Shown: piece by piece, positions 9,000-16,344 of the stretch | Position numbering within the stretch: position 1 is the stretch's first letter | How the letters are laid out: every line of letters starts with the position of its first letter | NCBI GenBank assembly: GCA_031539425.1 | Contig: JAVKLI010000020.1 | Location: 1-47,211 of the forward strand | Source: UBA4416 sp031539425 | Lineage (GTDB): Bacteria > Bacteroidota > Bacteroidia > B-17B0 > Aurantibacillaceae | Length of the DNA: 47,211 nucleotides | Direction of reading: 5' to 3' | Translations under genes and position numbers: made by a program | Notes under the pieces: model-generated | What the model was told of the DNA's origin: nothing | Databases searched by the model: none | Seen by the model: only the letters and a program-made list of their open reading frames with translations

Positions 9000-11615
9000 T
9001 TATTGATTTTGATTTACAATCAATTGCTTTATTTCATTCAGTTTTAATAAGGCTTCTACAGGTGTAAGTGTATTAATTTCAGTTTGAGAAAGAATGTCTT
9101 TTATTTTTTTTGAGGTTGGGTCGGTTTCTTCGTATAAAGTTAGTTGTATATTATTTGTTTGAGAAAGATCTTCGTTAGGTAATTTCTTAATTGGTTTTAT
9201 ATTTTCTAATTTTTGTAAAATTTCACGAGCTCGCTGTACCACATTTTTTGGCATACCGGCCATGCGAGCCACATTAATACCAAAGCTGTGTTCACTGCCG
9301 CCATCTATTAATTTACGCAAAAAGATAATTTTATTATCAACTTCTTTTACCGCTACATGTTTATTTTTTATTCTGTTAAATAAATTAGCCATATCATTTA
9401 ACTCATGATAATGAGTGGCAAATAAAGTTTTGGTTTTATACGTTTGATGGTTATGAATAAACTCTGTAATGGCCCAAGCAATAGAAATGCCATCATAAGT
9501 AGAGGTGCCGCGCCCTATTTCATCTAATAATACTAAACTTCTATCGCTTAAATTATTTAAAATACTAGCCGTTTCATTCATCTCCATCATAAAGGTTGAT
9601 TCGCCACTCGAAATATTATCTGTAGCGCCAACACGGGTAAATATTTTATCTGTTAGGGCTATAGTAGCTTTTGATGCTGGCACGTAACTACCAATATGCG
9701 ACAATAAGGTGATAAGAGCCACTTGCCTTAATAGGGCAGATTTACCACTCATATTGGGCCCTGTTATCATTAATATTTGTTGCGTGCTATTATCTAAATA
9801 CACCGAATTGGAGACATATTCTGTGTCAATAGGTAACTTTTTTTCTATAATAGGATGTCTTCCATTTTCAATATGTATAGTAAAATCGTTGGTAATGTTA
9901 GGTTTGCTGTATTTATTTTGTTTAGATAAAATAGAAAATCCTAACAAACAATCTACTTGGGCTATGATATTGGCATTTTTTTGTAAGGCATTAATATAAG
10001 TTACGATATACTGCATCAGTTGTTCATAAAGTTTAAATTCTATGGATATAATTTTTTCTTCGGCACCTAAAATTTTTTCTTCATACTCTTTTAATTCTGG
10101 AGTAATATATCGCTCTGCATTAGTTAATGTTTGCTTGCGTATCCAAGTGTTTGGTACTTTATCTTTATGCACATTAGTTACTTCTAAAAAATAGCCAAAC
10201 ACGGCGTTGTACGAAACTTTTAAAGAAGAGATACCTGTTTTTTCACTTTCTGTTTGTTGAATTTTTAACAAAAAATCTTTTCCTGCAAAGGCTATCTGCC
10301 GCAATTCATCTAATTCTGCATGTACACCTTGTTTTATTACCTGACCTTTATTTAACGCCAGCGGTGCATCTTCGTTTATTTCATTTTCAATTTTATTAAT
10401 TAACTCTGAACAATATGTTATGTCATTTATAATGTGTTTTAAATAGCTGCTATCACAATCTTTTAATATTGCATTAATTTGATTGATTTTAATAAGTGCA
10501 TTTTTTAAGTAAATAATTTCTCGAGGATTAATGCGATTTGACGCCACTTTGGATGCTAATCTTTCTAAATCACCAATTTCAAATAAAAGTTTTGATACCG
10601 CTTGTGATACTTCTACGTTATCATTAAAAAAGCCAACTGACTCTAATCTTTCGTCTATTAATTCTTTTTTTATTAACGGAAAAGCTACCCAACGCTTCAA
10701 AAGTCTTGCCCCCATTGGGGTATGGGTTTGATTTATAATGTCTATTAAACTTGTGCCCTGTTGATGATTAGATGCGAATATTTCTAAATTTCTAACAGTA
10801 AATTGATCTAACCACATATATTGGCTTGATTCTACACGCGAAATGGCGTTGAGGTGTTGCAACTGATCATGCTTTGTATCTTGCAAGTATTGTAATATGG
10901 CGCCACATGAAGCGATGGCTAATTTTAAATGTTCTATCCCAAATCCTTTTAATGAGGTAGCGCCAAAGTGTGTTAGTAATGAGTTATAGCCTACATCTTG
11001 TGCATACACCCAGTTGTCAATAGCAAATAAATTTAAGTCTTTAGAAAAAGTATTTTCTATAAATAGGCGTGTGCTTTTATCATACAATAATTCTTTAACG
11101 CCAAAGTTTAAAATCAATTGTTTGATATATTCTACAGTGCCTTCAGCTACCAAAAATTCGCCTGTTGAAATATCTAAAAATGAAACACCTGCCTGCTGAT
11201 CGTTTATTACCACCGAAGCTAAAAAATTATTACTGTTATTGTTTAGTAAATTATCATTATAGCATAAGCCAGGAGTTACAAGCTCTGTTACACCTCGTTT
11301 TACAATTGTTTTGGTTAACTTTGGGTCTTCAAGTTGGTCGCATATAGCTACTCTATAACCAGCTTTAACTAATTTGGGTAAATAATTTTCTACCGAGTGA
11401 TGCGGAAACCCTGCCAATTCTATATGTGAAGCCTGACCATTGGCTCTTTTAGTTAAGGTAATGGATAGTATTTTGGAAGCTATAATAGCATCATTTCCAA
11501 AGGTTTCGTAAAAATCTCCCACTCTAAATAACAATATCGCATCTGGGTATTTATTTTTAATAGCATTGTATTGCTTCATTAAAGGTGTTTGCTTGGTATC
11601 TGTGGTAGCTGTCAT
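9000..11615 (-). CDS. mutS: DNA mismatch repair ATPase MutS
   Basis: 871 residues, the full bacterial MutS length. Mismatch-reading domain I carries the Phe-x-Glu clamp (GDFYETFG) within the first 40 residues. Connector and lever domains follow (core/clamp about 260-560), then the ABC-type ATPase: Walker A TGPNMSGKS, Walker B LVLLDEIGRGTS, and FATHYHEL. The C-terminal tail after GINVARMAGMP is helical, with the DNA-repair dimer/tetramer region. It recognises mispairs and recruits MutL in the cytoplasm. It lies downstream of ftsY on the same strand with a 91-base gap, so co-transcription is possible but not required. No damage to the frame. Confidence 0.97.
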   Translation of the reverse strand: MTATTDTKQTPLMKQYNAIKNKYPDAILLFRVGDFYETFGNDAIIASKILSITLTKRANGQASHIELAGFPHHSVENYLPKLVKAGYRVAICDQLEDPKLTKTIVKRGVTELVTPGLCYNDNLLNNNSNNFLASVVINDQQAGVSFLDISTGEFLVAEGTVEYIKQLILNFGVKELLYDKSTRLFIENTFSKDLNLFAIDNWVYAQDVGYNSLLTHFGATSLKGFGIEHLKLAIASCGAILQYLQDTKHDQLQHLNAISRVESSQYMWLDQFTVRNLEIFASNHQQGTSLIDIINQTHTPMGARLLKRWVAFPLIKKELIDERLESVGFFNDNVEVSQAVSKLLFEIGDLERLASKVASNRINPREIIYLKNALIKINQINAILKDCDSSYLKHIINDITYCSELINKIENEINEDAPLALNKGQVIKQGVHAELDELRQIAFAGKDFLLKIQQTESEKTGISSLKVSYNAVFGYFLEVTNVHKDKVPNTWIRKQTLTNAERYITPELKEYEEKILGAEEKIISIEFKLYEQLMQYIVTYINALQKNANIIAQVDCLLGFSILSKQNKYSKPNITNDFTIHIENGRHPIIEKKLPIDTEYVSNSVYLDNSTQQILMITGPNMSGKSALLRQVALITLLSHIGSYVPASKATIALTDKIFTRVGATDNISSGESTFMMEMNETASILNNLSDRSLVLLDEIGRGTSTYDGISIAWAITEFIHNHQTYKTKTLFATHYHELNDMANLFNRIKNKHVAVKEVDNKIIFLRKLIDGGSEHSFGINVARMAGMPKNVVQRAREILQKLENIKPIKKLPNEDLSQTNNIQLTLYEETDPTSKKIKDILSQTEINTLTPVEALLKLNEIKQLIVNQNQ

Positions 11616-11706
11616 TTTGAAGTATTACAAAAATTAATTAATTTTTTTTGTTTTTTTGCAAGTAAATATACATTGTACGTATAGTTTTTTTCTTTCTAAT
11701 GAAAAT

Positions 11707-12564
11707 CTAAAACAAGCTATTTACAAAAGTAGTTGGGTTAAATACTTCTAATTGACTGGCTTGTTCGCCTACGCCAATATATTTTACAGGTATTTTAAAT
11801 TCGTTACAAATACCAATAATAACGCCTCCTTTAGCCGATCCATCTAGTTTTGTAACAATAATACCATTAATTTTTAATGCCTTCGAAAATTGCCTGCATT
11901 GCTCAATGGCGTTTTGTCCGGTACTGCCATCTAAAACTAATAACGCTTGATGTTGTTTATTATAATTGGCTTTTTTAACTACCGCATCAATTTTTGTGAG
12001 CTCCTGCATTAAATTTACTTTGTTATGTAATCTACCAGCTGTATCAATAATGGCCACATCAATTTTTTTAGCATGAGCGCTTTGCACGGTATCAAAGGCT
12101 ACGCTGGCAGGGTCGGCACCTAAATGCTGGCTAACAATTTGCACCCCAATTTTAGTACTCCAATGGGCTAATTGCTCTGGAGCTGCTGCCCTAAAGGTAT
12201 CTGCAGCACCCAATATAACTGATAAATTTTGATTTTTATAATAGGTAGCCAGTTTTGCTATTGAGGTAGTTTTACCAACACCGTTAACGCCTACAACCAT
12301 AATAACTTGAGGGCTTTCTATTGAAATATCTTGACTTGTAACGGTTACAATTTTTTTAATTTCAGTTTTTAATAAATTGATTAAATCATCTGCCTGATAG
12401 ATTTTAGATTTAGCCGCCTCTTTTTCTAATACTGAAAGTAAAAAAGTGGTGGTTTCAAAACCTATATCAGCTAGTAATAGAGCTTCTTCCAACTCTTCTA
12501 AAAAAGAGTCATCAATTTTAGATTTACCTAAAATAATCGATTTAATTTTATCAAAAAAGCCCAT
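11707..12564 (-). CDS. ftsY: Signal recognition particle receptor FtsY
   Basis: Start chosen at MGFFDKIKS (12564), which is the usual opening of the family. An in-frame ATG six codons upstream (12582) is also possible. 285 residues from the chosen start. A short N domain helical bundle (DDSFLEELEEALLLADIGFET) is followed by the G domain: G1 GVNGVGKTTS, the SRP-specific insertion DTFRAAAPEQLAHW, G3 DTAGR, G4 TKLDGSAKGG and the closing GVGEQASQLEVFNP. The A domain is nearly absent, as is common in this phylum. It docks SRP-bound ribosomes at the membrane. Its neighbours (cytochrome operon upstream, mutS downstream) are not functionally related. Confidence 0.96.
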   Translation of the reverse strand: MGFFDKIKSIILGKSKIDDSFLEELEEALLLADIGFETTTFLLSVLEKEAAKSKIYQADDLINLLKTEIKKIVTVTSQDISIESPQVIMVVGVNGVGKTTSIAKLATYYKNQNLSVILGAADTFRAAAPEQLAHWSTKIGVQIVSQHLGADPASVAFDTVQSAHAKKIDVAIIDTAGRLHNKVNLMQELTKIDAVVKKANYNKQHQALLVLDGSTGQNAIEQCRQFSKALKINGIIVTKLDGSAKGGVIIGICNEFKIPVKYIGVGEQASQLEVFNPTTFVNSLF

Positions 12565-12695
12565 AAGTATATTTTGTTGCAATTTATTTTTTTATAACAT
12601 CTAACTAGTACATTCAAGTAGATTTGCAATGTATCTGTACACTAATTCAAATCTTTATATGGATTTACAAAAGAATAACACATTCTTTTTTTAGT

Positions 12696-13592
12696 TTATC
12701 TTTTTAAAGTAAATACTCTCGAAATATTGAAACCAAGCCTTACTTCATATTTACTCCAAGTTTTGGTTGTATACATTAAAAATTCATTTTCTGTAAGTCC
12801 AAAAGAATTAGTAAAATGTAATTGAAACACATGCCCTCCTGTTTCCAAATCGTAACCTATACCAAAGCTATCGTAATATGCAGTTTGGCTATAGTTATTA
12901 AATCTAAATCCATATTCTAACGTTACGGCTTGGCGTGGTGTAAACTTGTATCTAGTTACTACACCTGCAAAATAGCAATCGTTAAAATCAGTAATTCTGT
13001 CAACTAAATTAAAGTGCACCATGCCTACAGAGAGTTGCATAGAAAAATCAGGATTAAATTTACGTGCTACCATTACTTGATGGCAAAAAGACATTCGGTC
13101 TGTGTCGTATTTATATTTATTAATATTAGCTCCATTAACATTTATCAAAAAATCTTCAAATGTATAGTACATACTCGAAAAAAAGGTAATGCTTATTGGC
13201 ATTTTATCGTCTGTGGTTTGGCGCAACAAACGGTATTTTACAAAACCATCTATTATTTTTTTTTGAGATGTACGCCCAATTCCCATCATTAATTTACCAT
13301 CTGGGCTATATTCTAAGCCTAAGCGTATGTTGGCTGTTTGATCTAACCCAAACATATTGTACGCACCACTATTTACATCGCCAAAGCGGTGCGCAATTCT
13401 AAAATCTAAACTATTTTTCCCGAGCACTTCAGTAGTATGAAAATTAATGAGTCGCGTGGTTTTAAATGTAGCTGTAGTGAGTTCAGAAGTTGGCTCTTCC
13501 TTAACCATATTTAATAAGTCGTCGGGGTTAGTTTGCGCATTAGCTATAAGGGTTAAGGTTATAAGTAATACTGTAAAAATAAATTGTTTCAT
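12696..13592 (-). CDS. DUF5777-type outer-membrane beta-barrel protein
   Basis: 298 residues. Signal peptide 1-19 (TLIANAQ). The rest alternates as beta strands with the family hallmarks: INFHTTEVLGKNSLDFRIAHRFG, GLEYSPDGKLMMGIGR, and KYEVRLGFNISRVF near the end. Established: such proteins in Bacteroidota are predicted barrels, often found beside small c-type cytochromes and YceI proteins. Here it is the last gene of the mdh-cytochrome operon, only 4 bases after the second cytochrome gene. That suggests the three secreted products act together at the outer membrane, for instance as a porin holding haem lipoproteins (inference). No enzymatic motif is visible. Confidence 0.8.
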   Translation of the reverse strand: MKQFIFTVLLITLTLIANAQTNPDDLLNMVKEEPTSELTTATFKTTRLINFHTTEVLGKNSLDFRIAHRFGDVNSGAYNMFGLDQTANIRLGLEYSPDGKLMMGIGRTSQKKIIDGFVKYRLLRQTTDDKMPISITFFSSMYYTFEDFLINVNGANINKYKYDTDRMSFCHQVMVARKFNPDFSMQLSVGMVHFNLVDRITDFNDCYFAGVVTRYKFTPRQAVTLEYGFRFNNYSQTAYYDSFGIGYDLETGGHVFQLHFTNSFGLTENEFLMYTTKTWSKYEVRLGFNISRVFTLKR

Positions 13593-13596
13593 AGGT

Positions 13597-13977
13597 TTAA
13601 TTATTAGGTGCTCCGGCTTTTACCCAGTTTCTAATTTTAGTAATGTCGCATTGTGCTATTTTTTGTGTTGAGCCTTGAGGCATTTTTTGCACATTGGGGT
13701 TATCCCAAACAATACAGCTAACAAGTCTACCAGATGTAGCTTCTGTATTTACTTTTTGCCAAGTGCTTAAATCTCGCCCACTTGTAGTTGGCGTGTGACA
13801 ATTACTAGTGCAACTCGCTTTTAAAACAGGAACAATATGATTAGCATAACTCATTGTTGAGCTTGTGTCGCAAGAGGCTTTGGTAACATCAGGATTTAAT
13901 ACAGTAAAATTATCGTAATAACAACTAGTGATAATAGTACTTGTTATAACTGTTAGTATGACTCCTGTTTTTTTCAT
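13597..13977 (-). CDS. Small lipoprotein c-type cytochrome with CX3CH haem site
   Basis: 126 residues. Lipoprotein signal with lipobox IITSC (C19). The mature part opens with IVPVLKASCTSNCHTPT, placing a haem site of the form C-x-x-x-C-H where ordinary cytochromes c have CXXCH. A later KMPQG offers the likely axial Met, and the ending ITKIRNWVKAGAPNN is the usual C-terminal helix of monohaem cytochromes of the planctomycete type. Two more cysteines (in LVSCIVW and AQCD) may form a disulfide. It follows the companion cytochrome by 10 bases and precedes the barrel gene by 4. Electron transfer at the cell surface or periplasmic face is inferred. Haem attachment to CX3CH is not proven. Confidence 0.75.
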   Translation of the reverse strand: MKKTGVILTVITSTIITSCYYDNFTVLNPDVTKASCDTSSTMSYANHIVPVLKASCTSNCHTPTTSGRDLSTWQKVNTEATSGRLVSCIVWDNPNVQKMPQGSTQKIAQCDITKIRNWVKAGAPNN

Positions 13978-13987
13978 TATCTATTTT

Positions 13988-14356
13988 TTAATTGTTTTTA
14001 TAACCTTGCCCTATCCACACCGTTATAAGCTGTATTTGAGCATCAGATAATCTACTATATTTTGCTGGTGGCATCATTTCATCTCCCGATGTTTTAGTTA
14101 TAACATTAAACAAATCAGTAGATGATGGGGTAGTAGAATTTACCTTACATTCTTTTATTAAACTTTCATAATCCGAAATGGTAAACTCCTTTTTATTGAC
14201 TGTTCCATGGCAACCACTTGCTGTGCAGTTAGCCATTATAATAGGTTCTATTTCTGTTTTGTATGAAATGGTTCGTAAACTATTATAATCCGTTTTATTC
14301 TTACAAGAAGCGAAGAGTATCACATTTACTATTATTAAATAAAAAAGATATTTCAT
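13988..14356 (-). CDS. Small lipoprotein c-type cytochrome with CX4CH haem site
   Basis: 122 residues. Lipoprotein signal (VILFASC, C19). The haem site reads ANCTASGCHG, C-x4-C-H, as found in the planctomycete-type cytochrome family. The axial Met is probably in GDEMMPPAKYS, followed by the terminal helix LSDAQIQLITVWIGQGYKNN. The overall plan (IEPIIMANC...GCHG...MPP...L...W...G) matches the PSCyt1-like monohaem proteins. It starts 11 bases after mdh and is followed by a paralogous cytochrome 10 bases on, so all are one transcript. The two cytochromes differ in haem spacing, which could tune or separate two electron-transfer steps (inference). Confidence 0.78.
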   Translation of the reverse strand: MKYLFYLIIVNVILFASCKNKTDYNSLRTISYKTEIEPIIMANCTASGCHGTVNKKEFTISDYESLIKECKVNSTTPSSTDLFNVITKTSGDEMMPPAKYSRLSDAQIQLITVWIGQGYKNN

Positions 14357-14367
14357 AAAATATTTTT

Positions 14368-15294
14368 TTAATTTAAAGCAGCATTCATGCTTCTTACGGC
14401 GCCAGCACTTTTATTAAATTCTGCTTGTTCGGTAGCGTTAAGTTTAAAATCAATTATTTTTTCCCAACCATTTTTACCAATTAATACTGGCACACCTAAG
14501 CATATATCTTTTTGTTCATATTCACCTTCTAAAGATACGCAGCATGGAATAATTTTTTTCTGGTCGTTTAAAATACTGTCAACTAAAGTTGATACCGCTG
14601 CACCTGGTGCATACCAAGCTGAAGTGCCTAACATACCTGTTAATGTTGCGCCACCTACCATAGTATCTTTTAATACTTTAGTAAGTACATCTTCGGATAA
14701 AAATTGTGAAGCTGGTACGCCGTTGTATGTTGCTAACCTAGTTAGTGGTATCATGGTTGTATCTCCATGTCCGCCAATTACAAAACCTTGAACATCAGTT
14801 GCTGGTACATTTAATGCTTGTGATAAATAACATTTAAAACGAGCACTATCTAAGGCGCCACCCATGCCAATGATTCTATTTTTTGGTAATTTACTTTTCT
14901 TTAACGCCAAGTAAGTCATGGTATCCATAGGGTTTGAAACGATAATGAATATAGCATTTGGTGAGTGAGTTAAAGCACTTTCAATTACAGTTGAAACAAT
15001 GCCTGCATTAATTCCAATTAACTCCTCACGTGTCATACCTGGTTTTCTTGGTATTCCAGATGTAATAACAACAACATCGCTATTAGCTGTTTTGCTATAA
15101 TCGTTTGTAACACCAATAATACGGGTGTTAAAATTGTTAAGCGTGGCGGTTTGTATTAAATCTAAGGCTTTACCTTCGGCAAAATTTTCTTTAATGTCTA
15201 AAATAATTACTTCGCTAGCTATTTTTTTAAGCGCAATGTATTCTGCACATGTAGCGCCTACGTTTCCTGCTCCTACTACTGATACTTTTGTCAT
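14368..15294 (-). CDS. mdh: Malate dehydrogenase, LDH-like type
   Basis: 308 residues. NAD-binding GAGNVGAT at 8-15, with D33 as the ribose contact favouring NAD. The substrate loop reads IPRKPGMTREE, with R83 where lactate dehydrogenases have Gln, so malate/oxaloacetate is the substrate. R89, R152 and catalytic H176 (GGHGDTTM) are present. It is the tetrameric TCA-cycle enzyme of the cytoplasm, typical of Bacteroidota. It is the first gene of a minus-strand run with two cytochromes and a barrel protein spaced 4-11 bases apart. A 275-base region without genes separates it from the divergent gene at 15570. Confidence 0.96.
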   Translation of the reverse strand: MTKVSVVGAGNVGATCAEYIALKKIASEVIILDIKENFAEGKALDLIQTATLNNFNTRIIGVTNDYSKTANSDVVVITSGIPRKPGMTREELIGINAGIVSTVIESALTHSPNAIFIIVSNPMDTMTYLALKKSKLPKNRIIGMGGALDSARFKCYLSQALNVPATDVQGFVIGGHGDTTMIPLTRLATYNGVPASQFLSEDVLTKVLKDTMVGGATLTGMLGTSAWYAPGAAVSTLVDSILNDQKKIIPCCVSLEGEYEQKDICLGVPVLIGKNGWEKIIDFKLNATEQAEFNKSAGAVRSMNAALN

Positions 15295-15569
15295 ATTTTA
15301 TTTTTTATAAATTGATTGATTTTTTATTTATTGTATGATATTTTCTTATTTTTTTCAATGATAGCAATTAATTACAATGTGTTTGTATTTTTTACAATTA
15401 ATAAATTTAGGTTTAATTTTTAAAAACTATAATTTTCTTGGACTAAAATATAAAATTTAGCTTTAAGATGTTGAATTTTAATTTTGCCGAACTCTATTAT
15501 TCATTTTATATTGTACCTCTTTATTATTTTATAATTTTTAATTAAATAGAATAAATAACCACTACAGCC

Positions 15570-16196
15570 ATGCAAACATTAAAATTAATTTCAGAATTAG
15601 AACAAGCACTTAAAGAGTGTGGGTTTGAACACCCTATTTATAAGCAAAAAGAAGCTATAATGAACTTTAAAGCGGGTAAAGATATTTATATACTTGGAGA
15701 TGCACAAACCGGAAAAACCACTTCTAGCATCATAGCTATAATACAAAAATTAAAGAGTGAATTTGAAGATGCCCCTAGAGCACTTATCATTACAGAATCT
15801 TCAGAAATAGCTTTGCAATATGAAGCTTTATTTAAAAAGTTAAGTATGCATACAAACTTAAGATGTTCATTAGCCATAGAAAATAAACAAAAAATAACGC
15901 AACAGTTTGAAGCAATTTATTATGGTACAGATGTAATAATTGGAACAACTAAACGAATTATGGATTTGTATTTTAAATACAGTATTAACTTAAATAAAAT
16001 AAATGTGTTTATTATAGACAACGCCGAACAACAAATAAAACAAGAGTTGCAAGGACTAATTGATAGATTAACCCAAAGCTTATCACAAAAATGTCAACTA
16101 ATTGTGTGCGCCACCACATTAACAGATAGATTACAAAAATTAATTTCAAAATTGGAAAGGCAGCCTATAGCCATATTCTATAACCATTCTAACTAA
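15570..16196 (+). CDS. Single-domain degenerate DEAD-box-like ATPase
   Basis: 208 residues, only the first RecA-like domain of a DEAD-box helicase. In order: a Q motif (CGFEHPIYKQKEAI), Walker A GDAQTGKTTS, motif Ia as ALIITES (usual PTREL), motif Ib as GTTKRI (usual TPGR), motif II as IIDNAEQ (DEAD changed to DNAE, so the catalytic Glu is replaced by Asn), and motif III as CAT. The frame ends with a normal stop after ERQPIAIFYNHSN, and no second domain follows in any frame. It is therefore a complete short protein or a long-settled truncation. It may bind nucleotide or RNA but should not be a helicase by itself (inference). Codon use is like the neighbours. Confidence 0.75.
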   Translation: MQTLKLISELEQALKECGFEHPIYKQKEAIMNFKAGKDIYILGDAQTGKTTSSIIAIIQKLKSEFEDAPRALIITESSEIALQYEALFKKLSMHTNLRCSLAIENKQKITQQFEAIYYGTDVIIGTTKRIMDLYFKYSINLNKINVFIIDNAEQQIKQELQGLIDRLTQSLSQKCQLIVCATTLTDRLQKLISKLERQPIAIFYNHSN

Positions 16197-16212
16197 AATA
16201 ATATCTGAAAAA

Positions 16213-16240
16213 TTACAATCATAAATATTTATGATTGTAA
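16213..16240. repeat. Perfect 28-bp palindrome
   Basis: The half-site TTACAATCATAAAT is followed at once by its exact reverse complement, with no spacer. It sits 17 bases after the stop of the degenerate DEAD-box gene and about 70 bases before the promoter of the 16345 gene. As RNA it would be a weak AT-only hairpin without a proper U tail on the plus strand. As DNA it could be an operator for a dimeric regulator. Seen directly; function inferred. Confidence 0.6.
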
Positions 16241-16308
16241 AAACAGAAATTTAATAACCTGTTAGTTTATTTTTAAATTATTTAACCAAATACGCACACA
16301 AAATCTTA

Positions 16309-16316
16309 TATATTTG
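16309..16316 (+). promoter_or_regulatory. Bacteroidota-type -7 box for the TMTC-like gene
   Basis: TATATTTG matches TAnnTTTG, 29 bases before the ATG at 16345. The -33 element is not clear. Motif-based only. Confidence 0.5.
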
Positions 16317-16344
16317 TTGGATAAACACATTTTTGTAAATTTTT

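Noticed and set aside
14368..15294. Lactate dehydrogenase
   Set aside because: The substrate loop has Arg (IPRKPGMTREE) where lactate dehydrogenases have Gln, so malate dehydrogenase is the right call.
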